Shown here in pieces: positions 36,501-45,700 of a stretch of DNA of 64,000 nt; the stretch's first letter is position 1; each line of letters begins with the position of its first letter. The DNA is from Symsagittifera roscoffensis. Its lineage: Eukaryota > Xenacoelomorpha > Acoela > Convolutidae. The DNA lies in the NCBI RefSeq assembly GCF_963678635.1, contig NC_087064.1:65651548-65715547 (forward strand), written 5' to 3'. The notes under the pieces were generated by a model, which saw only the letters and a list, made by a program, of their open reading frames with translations, was not told the DNA's origin and made no database searches. The position numbers and the translations under genes were made by a program.

Positions 36501-36793
36501 AAGGAAAAATAGGTGAGGGAGATTTTGAAAACTTGCGGGACCTCCTAAATCGGAACGCAGATGTATTTTCAAAACATAAGGCGGATATCGGTTGCTGTAA
36601 TTTCGTTGAACACGAAATCGAACTTGAAGAGGGCGCCGTTCCCCATAGGGAAGGCGCAGGACGAATGACGCCACACAAATCGGAAGCGTGCCGAGCGGAA
36701 ATAGAAATGTTGCTTGAATACGACATGATAGAACCCTCGAAATTGCCATGGGCTTGTGGGGTAGTAATGGCGAAAAAGAAAGGGGCAGCTTAG
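33551..36793 (+). CDS. Gag, protease and N-terminal reverse transcriptase (broken)
   Basis: The frame is open from the gap edge to a stop at 36,793, so the true start is in the gap. Counting from 33,740, residues about 60-235 are a retrotransposon Gag core. Two CCHC zinc knuckles follow: C-x2-C-x4-H-x4-C at about 34,574-34,616 and again at 34,729-34,772, for nucleic-acid binding. After a charged helical linker comes a retropepsin-type protease, with catalytic LLDTGA (Asp codon at 35,651) and the second-lobe ILGRD near 35,870. The last 50 residues enter the reverse transcriptase (...WACGVVMAKKKG). The stop comes from a frame change in a G run at about 36,783, inside the RT fold, so it is a disabling mutation or sequencing indel and not a gag-pol programmed shift. 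The continuing frame is at 36,816. Confidence 0.9.
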   Translation, partial: DPLEVGAVHQGYATRDNRTWVPNSRASSSGNRQTSNERPTQGTHATGRSDSGNRGQASPGRSHVGQAGNTHGDSDCRDAPHTEPLTRCEDTQAGHSRDATAMATAFEPLNRFLETFLTRLSRTNERSEKSRRVFKKPRCYKDESDGSIDTWIEVMKLHFEEEDLSERQECSALTSNLEGTALNCVMAKKQYQRDTAEKIFEILLNRFGSGMQGHQAMMRFEKRRQREDETIDKFLDDLEMLRRRSQPDESNRRMNLAVASKFIDGVKNDELRTMLATHYTPLSTNAPTPEELRLKSKEYLLLKPPSRSGYYKNNYGNFNNGPANQGNNWYKPRDDMDKRRSCANCSSTDHHVSACPTYKQGMKAIGFSLEDENASEVDHEDFMRGVIAKFGPRCFFCNLEGHFKSDCPQFWDAVADIKHPRHEEALSGVKASKVRLLSEAEARRKDKPQELATKKMQAVTEETCEPEPVTAADDFKIDYRAAARDALNRVQQEVATKEIEQKVKLELEKEKLQEQLNTFEATEVEETKAPSSLSMKPNVISGQRFGMVPQGSKIQSIISVAGHQVIRNLSEPSEFTLMHLDTYADYLRQVEPRTESRAVRALLTKGGPRMKKLHGRYLEVYGPYQVMLNVDGISIYTRTYVTTDDDQMGQIYLGEEELRVRRIGHDAMMEQDAVHIGYEADVTAHLLDTKGTKIGVTGLLDTGAVVSVMPIKTWERMGFTREDLIPTNFRLAAANRGAIYVAGRTPITVLHMGGRDLWMSFLVVENLDDADQFILGRDFVRNFDVMIDLNNGLIRIRNPDRKYVKRPINRIITDENKVPFFLDRKVKLQPGQAVVAIFRMRNLNSLSDSKQVCLVPNPNSQSSVILGRSFSVTRNGLCVSVLLNTLDTTVSIQRGKKLGYALPMRTDYEETQKLKKHSVKDCPYHASKDKTLKRINELKSIQKLFSMKSETDDGLSSCSNFPERPSSYELESDKPVLPEIEHSKGKIGEGDFENLRDLLNRNADVFSKHKADIGCCNFVEHEIELEEGAVPHREGAGRMTPHKSEACRAEIEMLLEYDMIEPSKLPWACGVVMAKKKGAA

Positions 36794-36815
36794 ATTTTGT
36801 TGCGACTTTCGTTAC

Positions 36816-38414
36816 TTGAACGCGGTAACGATAAAAGATGCGTACCCGATACCGCGAATAGACGAGAGCCTATCTAAGATTGGTGATGCCAAGTTCTTCA
36901 CCACATTGGACTTGGGTTCTGCCTTCTGGCAGGTCCCTCTGCGGAAGAAGGATAGAGAGAAAACCGGATTCGCGTGCGGATTGGGATTGTACCAGTGGAA
37001 GAGGATGCCCTTTGGCTTGTGCAATGCAACGGCTACTTTTCAAAGACTGATGGCTCAGGCTTTGACGAGAGTGACCAAGAAGTACGGGAATCTCGTGATG
37101 TGTTACGTGGATGACGTAGTCATAGCGACACCGACCCTGGAAGACCACATTGATAGGCTCGATGAGGTCTTTGGATGCATGAAAAGAGCAGGATTGAAGT
37201 GCAAACCATCGAAATGTGAAATCCTTGGGGATTCGATTAAGTACCTGGGAAGAATGGTGGATAGGCATGGTGTGAGGCCGGACCCGGAAGCAGTGGAAGC
37301 AGTGTTGACATGGAAAGCTCCCAGAACGGACACACAGCTCCTGAGCTTGCTAGGGTTTGCCAATTACTACCGGGAATTCATAAAAGGATATGCGGACAAG
37401 GTGTATCCGATGCAGAAGCTGATGCGCAACAAGGGGAAAAAGTTCGAATGGAACGATGAGGCACAGGTTGCTTTCGAGAACATAAAGCGGGAACTGTGCG
37501 AAGCGCCAGTGCTAGGCATGCCTACAGAAAAGGGCATGTATGTTCTTGACACAGACGCATCGGTAGTGGCCATCTCAGGAATATTGCATCAGGAGCAAGA
37601 ATGGAACGGAAGAACGGTTCTCCGTCCCATTGCATACGGCAGCAAGGTCTTGAGTGACACAGAGATGAAATATGGCGCACCAAAAGCAGAAATGTTTGCA
37701 GTAGTCACTTTCGTGGAAAAGTACCGTGGATACTTGGGGAGCGCTCCCTTCAAGTTACGCGTGGACAACAGAGCGTTATCCTGGTTGAAGACCTACTCGA
37801 TGGATCAGAGTTATATTGGTAGATGGATAGTAAGATTGGATGGCTACCATATGATAATCGAACATAGGATGCGTGATAAACACCAGAATGCTGACAGCCT
37901 CAGCAAGAAAACTGAGTTCTATCAGAGATTAGAGCAGAAGCAGGCCAATCAGGCGGAAATAAAGGAGGGATTCTCGTTTCTGGACAAAGAAACATATGAA
38001 GCGCTTCCCTTAACGAGATGGTTGGATAAGTCTGGGCATCCAATTCCAGGGCATCCTGAGTTACCTGTAGAGAAGGCAGCCGAGATAAAGATCCTATCCA
38101 AGGAGGACCCGGTCCCCTTGGATCTGTTGCTGCGCTCGAATCTGGTCCAGCAAGAACTCTCTCGCATGAACATAAACAGCCTCTCATTATTGGATAAAAC
38201 TGTGCAGGTCACACCGCAAGTGATGCGGATGCTGGGTGGATTGTTAGAAAGAGAACTGACCAGAGATGACCCCGAGTGGACCGCAGCAGTGGCATCGCTA
38301 ACAGTCAGGGAGAAGGTGAAGATCATGCCCTCCAGACGACAGCACGCAGAGAACGAGAGGGATTGTAGGACAATAGTTCAGCAACTAGTATCCTCAATAC
38401 CCCACGAGATTTAA
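36816..38414 (+). CDS. Reverse transcriptase and RNase H
   Basis: This continues pol in the +1 frame, and the annotated left edge is simply the first start-like codon after the break. RT palm motifs are clear: FFTTLDLGSAFWQVPL, MPFGLCNATATFQRLM and the catalytic YVDD at 37,104-37,115, followed by KCKPSKCEIL and YLGRMVDRHGV. RNase H (about 37,530-37,920) has its acidic residues in LDTDAS, KAEMFAV, LRVDNRALSW and NADSLSKK. The order RT then RNase H then integrase is that of Ty3/Gypsy. The tail, from about 38,000, is a linker with no recognised domain. The frame ends at TAA (38,412); the following linker is in other frames. Confidence 0.9.
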   Translation: MNAVTIKDAYPIPRIDESLSKIGDAKFFTTLDLGSAFWQVPLRKKDREKTGFACGLGLYQWKRMPFGLCNATATFQRLMAQALTRVTKKYGNLVMCYVDDVVIATPTLEDHIDRLDEVFGCMKRAGLKCKPSKCEILGDSIKYLGRMVDRHGVRPDPEAVEAVLTWKAPRTDTQLLSLLGFANYYREFIKGYADKVYPMQKLMRNKGKKFEWNDEAQVAFENIKRELCEAPVLGMPTEKGMYVLDTDASVVAISGILHQEQEWNGRTVLRPIAYGSKVLSDTEMKYGAPKAEMFAVVTFVEKYRGYLGSAPFKLRVDNRALSWLKTYSMDQSYIGRWIVRLDGYHMIIEHRMRDKHQNADSLSKKTEFYQRLEQKQANQAEIKEGFSFLDKETYEALPLTRWLDKSGHPIPGHPELPVEKAAEIKILSKEDPVPLDLLLRSNLVQQELSRMNINSLSLLDKTVQVTPQVMRMLGGLLERELTRDDPEWTAAVASLTVREKVKIMPSRRQHAENERDCRTIVQQLVSSIPHEI

Positions 38415-39133
38415 AACAGTACTTCTTACGGACAGAAAGAACAGGGGAGCAGCAAGCGAAAGAAAACCGTCACCTTTGTGGTCCAGGATAAGGAAGGTGA
38501 AAAGTTAGAACAAAATCTGCTGCAAGACTATTTTCCGGGGAGACGAATGATGAGAAGAACCAGCGAGCACAAGATCAACACCCGGAACAAGAAAGTTTGT
38601 CCGGGGAGTCTGAGATAGACGAAAAAATTCCTGATGAGAAACAGGACCTAGAGAACAAGGTTTTGTCCGGGGAGTTCAGATGGATGCGAAGAAGGCACAG
38701 ACATGATCTGGAGGAGCGTGCAGTCTCCAGCACAAACTCTTCAACGGATGACAATTCCCGGAACTCAGGAATGGACACCTATTCAGACAGGAACTCGAGC
38801 TCGGGATCAGAACTGTCCGATTTAGCGATCCACACACTACTAGTGGAAACTCGGGCAAGGGATCTGGACAGAGAGGTGTACCAGGATCCTGACAGCGATC
38901 GCTACCTTATGCCAAGCGAAAGAGTCTTTGACAACGCAGCGGATGATTTGGAGACAATAGCGGTATCGAAACGTTCGATAAGTCTGTTGTCGCAGAAAGA
39001 GGTAGTCAGGACTGATCATCAGCCGTTTAAACAAAAAACACAGCCGTTGGCGAAGATTTGGTGCGTTAAGATGGAAGAAGACACACACCAGCCTAATGAG
39101 CTGAATAGTCAGATGAGGGTCATGAAGACGTAG
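38415..39133 (+). pseudogene. Frameshifted pol linker between RNase H and integrase
   Basis: The sequence switches among frames within about 200 bp after 38,414. It then stays open from 38,597 to an in-frame TAG at 39,131, directly before the integrase frame, which continues in the same register. The product is acidic and Ser-rich (TNSSTDDNSRNSG) and has no recognised domain; it is probably the spacer between RNase H and integrase in a single pol polyprotein. Confidence 0.55.
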
Positions 39134-40078
39134 TTGAAGGCGAGATACAGACTCTCGGATCTTCTCAGGGCGCAGAGAAATGATCGCATGACAAGCAACC
39201 TGAAAAGGTGGATCGAGAATGGTTCTCCGGATAAAGGGGACCTCGAGGAAGATAGTTATCGTATCCTGAGACAGTACTTCATGCAGAAGGAAGGGAGGTT
39301 ATATTTGAACAAGGACGGGATCGTGGCTTGCAAAAGAAGAGAGGAAGACAGAGTCCTATACAAGTATAACGCGATAGTGTTACCGCAACTCTATCAGACA
39401 GAACTACTATTCAGGTCACATGATCAGATGGGCCATCAGGGGATCGACAAAGTATATCAGAGGATCCTGAAGCGCTTTGAGTGGCCTGGAATGAAAAAGG
39501 CATGCGAGAAGTGGGTAACAGCATGTCTGTCATGCCAGCAGGTCAAGGATCCAAGGAAGTTGCGATTTCCTTTACAATCGATCGAGTCGTCTGAATTCAA
39601 TGAGGTGGTGCAGATAGATCACCAGAAGATATGCATGACAGACAGTGGTTATAATCAGGTGTTGGTCATGATAGATCATTTTACGAAGTATGCAGAGGCC
39701 GTGCCCTGCATAACTGCCTCGGCGGAAGAGACATGCGACCACCTGATCAATACGTGGATAGCAAGACATGGTTGTCCGATGACGTTTAAATCGGATAATG
39801 GAACAGCTTTCGTAGGAGAGCTTACGAAAGAGCTTATGAGACGCTCACAGGTCGCTCAGGCTCACTTCACGACATACCACCCTCAGACGAATGGCTTAGT
39901 GGAAAGACAGAATAGGACGTTAGTGTCGATGCTGAGAGTATATTGTTCCAGGTACATGACCGATTGGGACAGATACCTTCCACAGCACGCAACACTCCAC
40001 CACTGGAGTCAGTCCACACATGATGCTAACTGGACACGAAAAGTCTTTACCCTTAACCTTCTTCTACCCAGAGTATGA
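39134..40078 (+). CDS. Integrase (zinc-binding and catalytic domains)
   Basis: It follows an in-frame TAG with no ATG, so it is part of pol. The HHCC domain shows H-x-H-type residues in RSHDQMGHQGIDK and the pair C-x2-C in CLSCQQ. The catalytic core has the D,D,E triad: the first Asp in VVQIDHQK, the second in FKSDNGTAF (about 39,790) and Glu in PQTNGLVERQNRTL (about 39,895). Strand transfer into host DNA in the nucleus is the known family role. Near 39,990-40,000 the frame shifts: the expected downstream residues continue in another frame to a TAG at about 40,153, and the last ~25 residues of this frame are out of register. Confidence 0.9.
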   Translation: MKARYRLSDLLRAQRNDRMTSNLKRWIENGSPDKGDLEEDSYRILRQYFMQKEGRLYLNKDGIVACKRREEDRVLYKYNAIVLPQLYQTELLFRSHDQMGHQGIDKVYQRILKRFEWPGMKKACEKWVTACLSCQQVKDPRKLRFPLQSIESSEFNEVVQIDHQKICMTDSGYNQVLVMIDHFTKYAEAVPCITASAEETCDHLINTWIARHGCPMTFKSDNGTAFVGELTKELMRRSQVAQAHFTTYHPQTNGLVERQNRTLVSMLRVYCSRYMTDWDRYLPQHATLHHWSQSTHDANWTRKVFTLNLLLPRV

Positions 40079-40154
40079 GGGAAAGAAATTTGTCCCCACA
40101 GGTCTACGTGAGGGATGTGATCAGACGCCAACAGGAGTTGAACGATTTGTGTAG

Positions 40155-41174
40155 ATGAAATACTCAGCAAGCACAGGCAAGGCAGAGGAAAAGATTCGAC
40201 AAGAAAGCAGCTGGTGCAAAGGCTTACTCGGTGGGAGACTACTTATGGGTATTTCAGAACGTTATACCACCGAAAGGGACAAAAAAGCTCCTAAAAAATG
40301 GAGGGGACCCTTCATGATTACAGAGGTGCACCAGGAGGGACGCTTTTATAGACTGAGTACTGGCCGAGCCGCCCACTACGAGAACATCAAGCCACACAAT
40401 CCATCGACAGAATACTGGTGTATACCTGCGGACATGGAAGGAGGGGATTATCTAATGATGGATCCTGCTTGTGAGGTCAACGAGAAGGGCACCAGGGAGA
40501 AGAAAGATGGAAACGAAGTCGTGGAGGAAGGAACGGACACACCGCTGGACCTGGATCCAAACGAGGAGATCGAAGCGGACGATGAAACCTTACCCTACGC
40601 AGAGGAAGATTGGCAGGATCCCGAACAGATAGAGGTTCCCAAGAATTTGGAACCGGATCTTCCGTTCACGATACAGACTCGTCAGAAGGACGGGACAAGA
40701 CCAAGAAGAAAGTACACTCCTTACGGTGACGACTTTGTAGTGGATAGGATAGATCTGAAGAAGATAGTGGAGGAATTAGTGGGTCTAGAGGAGATAACTG
40801 TGTCACAAGACATTGACATAGTCGATGATCACGACGATGAGTGGGTTGACGACTGGTCGAAACCCGAGGTAGAGTTCGACGACGAGCAACAGCAGTCATA
40901 TGAACAAGACTTGACGAACCTGCGTGTCTTAGAGTGGCTGAATGAAACGACCTCGGATCCTGAGGAGACCAGCGTCACGATTCAAGACGTAGATCGTGAA
41001 AGCATGAAATACATCAAGACCGAACGAGATGATCCTTCCTGGGCTGCCCAGGAAGGACGACTACTCATTCCAGCTTCTAATCTCGACTTGATACCCGGTA
41101 TGCGATCGACGGGGACGTCGATGGATATTTTTGTCCGGGGAGTGGGGGTAGGATTACCCACACTGAAAATTTGA
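40155..41174 (+). CDS. Integrase C-terminal GPY/F region and acidic tail
   Basis: After another frame change, the frame contains KKWRGPFMITEVHQEGRFYRLST followed by RAAHYENIKPHN. This is the GPY/F module that closes many Gypsy integrases and contributes to target choice. Then comes a long Asp/Glu-rich tail (about residues 95-320) with a conserved-looking basic patch (GTRPRRKYTPYGDD). I see no chromodomain and no envelope-like signal or transmembrane segments. The acidic tail resembles the C-termini of other long Gypsy pol proteins only in composition. Confidence 0.75.
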   Translation: MKYSASTGKAEEKIRQESSWCKGLLGGRLLMGISERYTTERDKKAPKKWRGPFMITEVHQEGRFYRLSTGRAAHYENIKPHNPSTEYWCIPADMEGGDYLMMDPACEVNEKGTREKKDGNEVVEEGTDTPLDLDPNEEIEADDETLPYAEEDWQDPEQIEVPKNLEPDLPFTIQTRQKDGTRPRRKYTPYGDDFVVDRIDLKKIVEELVGLEEITVSQDIDIVDDHDDEWVDDWSKPEVEFDDEQQQSYEQDLTNLRVLEWLNETTSDPEETSVTIQDVDRESMKYIKTERDDPSWAAQEGRLLIPASNLDLIPGMRSTGTSMDIFVRGVGVGLPTLKI

Positions 41175-41666
41175 TAATAAAAAAATTAAGAGTAGCAAGA
41201 GAAACAGGAGACTTAGAAGCAGAGACAGGCGAAGAACCTAAGAAACCTGACATAGGGAGGGTAGTTGAGTCATATTTTAACTTACCAAATGAATATTCAA
41301 GCAACATAATACTAACAGACAGTGATTTCATACTCACAAATAGAACATGTGCGATAGCAATCACAGCAGACATGAGTTTTAGGACAGCGTTAGCGGCAGA
41401 TTTTGAGCGAGAATATAAAAACATAGAGTTCCTGTGGAAGCAACGACCAGGAGTAGCACGTGGACCCAGAGAACCTAGTCTTGTCCTTGACGAGGCTGAG
41501 GGACTTCCTCGTGGAAATGGACGTCAAGGAGCTCTCGCTTCCAGTGTACGATCCAAACAGAGGAAGACTGCATCCTCGGGAATTGTACGCGCTTGTACAC
41601 GTGATATTCTCTGATACGAACATACAAGTATATCTACATAAGAAATATTACTTAAGTATAGGCTGA
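41171..41666 (+). pseudogene. Terminal pol-adjacent frame, frameshifted
   Basis: A 147-codon frame (41,171-41,614) overlaps the preceding stop. The likely continuation after about 41,440 is in the frame of 41,460-41,666 (VDPENLVLSL..., ending in a run rich in Tyr/Leu and a TGA at 41,664). The product is unrecognised. It could be the last part of pol or a small extra protein. Confidence 0.4.
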
Positions 41667-42069
41667 GTGACGTGCGAGAGGGTGTTAGGCCAAAGACTAA
41701 GCTGTATGTAATATGTAATATATGTTATGTTATGTTATGTGTTAGGTTATTAAGATCGTGGGTAAGAAGGGGTTAGTGACCATGAACAACTGAATGACGA
41801 TCTTAGGAATAGATCCAAAGTTTGGACTGTCCAATCTTAGGTCGAATTCCAAAATTTTTAGAGACCGATTGATTTTAATAAATTTTAAGATAAAATATCT
41901 TTTTATCTGAACTGTTATTAAGCAAATTTTAGCATTTTAGCGATATATGTTAAGATGAAACTGACAAGTGTGATATTCGTGACCTCTTTTCTAGATCCTG
42001 ATTGATCGTTTAATTACTCACTTGAGTCAAATCTTTGAATCAAAACCGAATCGAACTTAGAAGAATAGA
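41667..42069 (+). other. Internal spacer between pol and the second coding block
   Basis: Non-coding, with a short tandem ATGTT motif (gttatgttatgttatgt near 41,720) and an AT-rich stretch just before the ATG at 42,070. A spliced or internally initiated transcript would be needed to translate the next frame. No clear promoter or splice acceptor stands out. Confidence 0.5.
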
Positions 42070-43173
42070 ATGGATAACTTCAACGTGGATGAATTGATGG
42101 ACCTGGCAGAGGCATATGTGGGACCGATGGTGGATGCGATCTATCGTCGGCTGATCGATCGAGACTTCGCTCTGGAGGACCCAGAGGTAGTCATGTTTGT
42201 GACTGCCCTGATCAACATCTTGGGGCATGACAACCGTGGGGACCGCCCCACGGAAGTCCTGTTGATGGCAGCATATGGAGAGAGGGGAGTACTAGACCGC
42301 CCGAACATGAGAGTGATGAGGTGGAGAAACGGGGCTCTCTCAGGGAGTGACTTGGCGAATGAGCCAGGATTGGGAAGTTCTCGGACTTGCCAACCAGGTG
42401 ACATGCCTATGCCCTCCAAGCCCAAACCTGGGCTGACGAGAATGCATCAGGAGATGGACAGCGAGGCTGCCTCGTCTGGTTCACCACTGAGAGCAGCTGT
42501 GCCACCAAAGAGGGCGAAAGTAGGACAGAAGGTTCAGACGAACCAAACCATGCAAGATCTGGATGAGATGAAGGATGAGCTGGAAAGTACGAAGAAGGAG
42601 CTGGACGAGATGACCAAAAGCATGCTCAAGATGGAGGAAGATCGAGACACGTGGAGAAAGTTGTTCGAAGACTGCAACAAAAAGCAGGGTCAAGAAATTG
42701 AGCGCCTGAGGTAGGACTACAAAGAGCGATCGGAACAGATGGCGTTGACAACGGCCGTGGAGAAAGTGATACCTGCAAGGAATATTCCTCGTGGGCAGTC
42801 CCCGATGGAGCTCTTGACGCCTCGAGAAATGAGTCAAACAATGGAGACACGGCTCCCGACAGAGACAAATCGACTAACGATCCCGGACCCTAGTGACACC
42901 TTGGGTGACCCCGTCGTGGAACTAACGGTGAGGAAGCTGATAGAGACAGCTGGACGACTGGTCGCCAACAAGAATGCGCCAGGTTCCGGGGTGACTGCAC
43001 CATATGGGACGATCGACGACGCGGGCAGAGTACGACTCTCCCAGACCGTGATCAGACAGGGGATAAATGACGTGACACCACTCATGGGGAGCTCGAAGGC
43101 CCCAGAGGGAAGAATACAGAAGATGCCAGCGAAGAAAGTGTCTCGTATCATAGACGTACAAAAGAACAATTAA
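42070..43173 (+). CDS. Post-pol protein, coiled-coil N-terminus (one internal TAG)
   Basis: The ATG at 42,070 opens a frame that runs to TAA at 43,173, interrupted only by TAG at 42,712; both halves are in the same register. Residues 1-110 match the start of the minus-strand copy at 63,952 (YRRL..., then PTEVLLMAAY against ATEAVLMVGY). A Pro/Ser spacer and an Asp/Glu/Lys coiled coil (about 160-214) follow; the other copy has a longer coiled coil with repeats of the type LERDQA. In the minus copy this part and the SGNH domain share one frame, so here the stops at 42,712, 43,171 and 43,184 look like decay. It may serve oligomerisation; that is inference. Confidence 0.7.
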
Positions 43174-43186
43174 TTGAAATAAAATT

Positions 43187-43935
43187 TCACGGGAATTCCG
43201 GAGACAGATCCAAGAGCCTGCTTCAATCGAGCGACTTGGAGCCCGGCAGTAAACCTGCAGCAACCACCACTCGGGACATCTCATCTGATACTGGGAGACA
43301 GCTTGGTCAGAGTGCTGTCGAATTTGAGGACATCGTGGGTCACCACGGTGATGGCCTTTGGAGGCGCGACGATAGCCCAGTTATATCGAATGGTGGAACT
43401 GATGAATCCAGGGAGGATCCCCAATGTGATGATTCTGGTCGGGACGAATGACATCTCTAGAGGTTCAGATGAGCAGGAAGCACTATGGGAGTCAATGATG
43501 GTGTGTTTGTTTACTACCCTCTGGCAGAAATTCAATTGCGCGGTACTGACCGTTTGCACTGTGCCAATGAATACCAGAAGCTTGACAGCAGCCGGAAGAA
43601 GGCACAACGAGGAAGTCGTCAGGTGGAATAACATCTTGAGGAACCTCGCAAGTCGGAACGCCGGAAGAATGATCCTCATGGACATCGAGCATGAGTTGAG
43701 AGCTATGGATCAGGCCAGACTGACCACGGACGGCATCCACTTCGACAGCATCGAAGGACAAGCTTGGTTGAATCGAGTCTTCCAAGAGCGGTTGGACGAA
43801 TTAGAGGCGGAACTCTTTGACACAGGAGTGCTGAAGGAAGAAAGAACAGCGAGTAACGCGATGATTACTACCTTTGTGCCTCCTAGCCTGGAAACACGCT
43901 TGGGGACGGTTCCGGCCGTCACGAACTACAGATAA
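43187..43935 (+). CDS. SGNH/GDSL-type hydrolase domain of the post-pol protein
   Basis: The frame is open from the TAA at 43,184 and is in register with the coiled-coil frame upstream. All hallmark blocks of the SGNH fold are present: GDSL at 43,294-43,305 (nucleophile Ser codon 43,300), GTND at 43,441-43,452 (block III Gly/Asn), and DGIH at 43,729-43,740 (block V Asp and His). Spacing of about 50 and 95 residues is normal for the family. These enzymes cleave esters, acyl groups or similar bonds; here the substrate is unknown. SGNH-like esterase domains are known in CR1-type LINE ORF1 and some rotifer giant retroelements. One after pol in an LTR element is less expected. The homologue on the minus strand retains the GDS and GTND motifs. 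Confidence 0.85.
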
Positions 43936-44187
43936 CAGAGCTCCAGCGAACCAGGTCAAAGAACAGAAGTACAGGATCGATTGGGAGAAGCGCCGATGAG
44001 AAGGACCATCCATCCTAGGAGAAGAATAGGACCTGTCAACCCAATCGAGGAGACAACCAGCACGTCTAGATAGGACACGAGATCGGAGACGACAAGTACC
44101 AGTCGAGAGGAGAGACGCCCGGGCAGAGGCTCGTTGATGTGGTCAAGACCCATACCGTCTCCCTGGCATGTATAAAAAGACGAGCTA
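43936..44187 (+). other. Linker between SGNH and second domain, with stops
   Basis: Same register as both neighbours but with stops TAA (43,933), TAG (44,071) and TAA (44,170). The residues are Arg/Thr/Ser-rich. The minus copy spans the equivalent region openly (within 62,356-61,664), so an ancestral uninterrupted polyprotein is likely. Confidence 0.5.
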
Positions 44188-45700
44188 ATGAGGCTGGATC
44201 TCCAGGTGGTAAGCTTCATCGAAGATGCAAGGAGGATGCTGAATGGGGCGACGCTATCCGTCAGCAGACTGTACTCGATAATCGGCGTAGACTGGTCGAT
44301 AGCCGCTAATATAAATTTCTACTCCACGACGGCCTTGAGATTTGCTGACCTAGAGGGACTGCCCTCTAACAACACAATGGGACCAGTGAATGCGAGACCA
44401 TTGCAAGATGTGAGGTTGAACCATGATGAGGGGAATCGTGAAGAGAGACCAGGAAGATTCCTGACGACGAGAGCGCCGATTGGACAACACGTGAAGATGT
44501 TCAGGCAGCTGACGACACCCCATGGTCATGTGAAGGAGAGAATATACCCAAAACTAGTGAATCAAGATGGTGATGCCCAAAGATACGGCGGATTGAAAGC
44601 GATAAAGAAAGATGAGACCATCTTCGCCGCCCATGACAAAGCAGAAATGAGGAAGGCCAAGATTATGATAGTAGCGAATTCAGAGTTCGTGTACACCTCC
44701 AAGTCTCTGTTTTGGCCGGACGTCATAACGTTGGCAGCGGTCGACCTGGACTTACTGCAATCGATATCTCTGGCTATAGGGGTACAAAGGCAGACGGACA
44801 TGAACCCAATTACGATCGTGTTCGCTGGCATCAAGGACCATCTACACAATAGAGGTTTTCTGAGCAGACTCAGAGATTCTACAACGGCAGAGAACGCTGT
44901 GTGGCCAGCGATAAAAGATATCCTTGAGTCGATGGGTGAGGTGGTGGATGCGACGATGGAGGGGTCGTTCACCAAGGTGACACCGAGAATAGTATTCGCG
45001 TTGTCTCCGGGGTATGCACATCTCCCGGATGGACTGAAATTTGTGTATGCGATTGTGACCTTGCCTTCGGAAAGAAAATATGATGTGATCATATCAGCCC
45101 CGAATCGCATGATAGAGATGGAGAATCTGAGGCCACTCAAGGCTCAACTACCTGCAATGTGGTCAGATATCTCAAATGCGATGAGAGGATTCAAGGACCA
45201 TGCGCTACACATGTTAGTGTTGGACGAGGTGCTGGGGTTGGAACTGTCCAATTTCAGACGACAGGTCAAACTGAAACCTGGAATAGACGACGACCATCGA
45301 GTGATCGCGGCGATGTCCAACGACTTATGGTTCCGAGCAATGGAAGTGACAGGTGAAAACACGAGAAGGAAAAATTCACTAGAGACGAGAGCTCATTTGG
45401 AGGCGATGGTTTTGAGAACCAAGCCGGAAGCCAACCAGTGGCTACACCTGAATCCTAGAGTAGCGGCATTGGGTGCAGATGCTTTTGAGCAAGGCCCCGT
45501 GATGATCACAAAGATACATGCCTACTTGTTGAAGGAGGTGAACCTGGCGGAAAATGCCGGAGAAAAGACCGCTGAATTTGTGAACAGAATGTGTCAGGTT
45601 ACTCTGGAAACCTTCTGGACCCAGGAAGTGAAGGGACAGGAGGGCTTTGAACGGACAGACAGCATGCTGGAACGGTTAGGAGCCAAAAGTCTCGCTTTAC
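44188..45700 (+). CDS. Post-pol protein, second conserved domain
   Basis: It opens after the TAA at 44,170 and corresponds to the minus-strand frames 62,356-61,664 and 61,743 onward; a GVDW... segment and MGPVNARPL match CVDW... and MGPINYRPL. Strongest conservation lies in IMIVANSEFVYTSKSLFWPD, FAGIKDHLHNRGFL, FALSPGYAHLPDGLKFVYA, APNRMIEMENLRPLKAQLPA and LVLDEVLGLELSNFRRQ. The first two resemble SGNH blocks I and III; in the other copy they read VAGSDF and GMNDHLH. Here the Asn is Lys and no DxxH is evident, so if SGNH-like it is probably inactive. The reading frame changes at about 45,690-45,710; the nominal frame runs on to 45,972 out of register. Family unknown. Confidence 0.7.

Noticed and set aside
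44168-44178. TATAAAAA as an internal promoter for the second post-pol domain
   Set aside because: It lies in a linker that is in register with coding on both sides; the minus copy is open here, so it is more likely coding decay.
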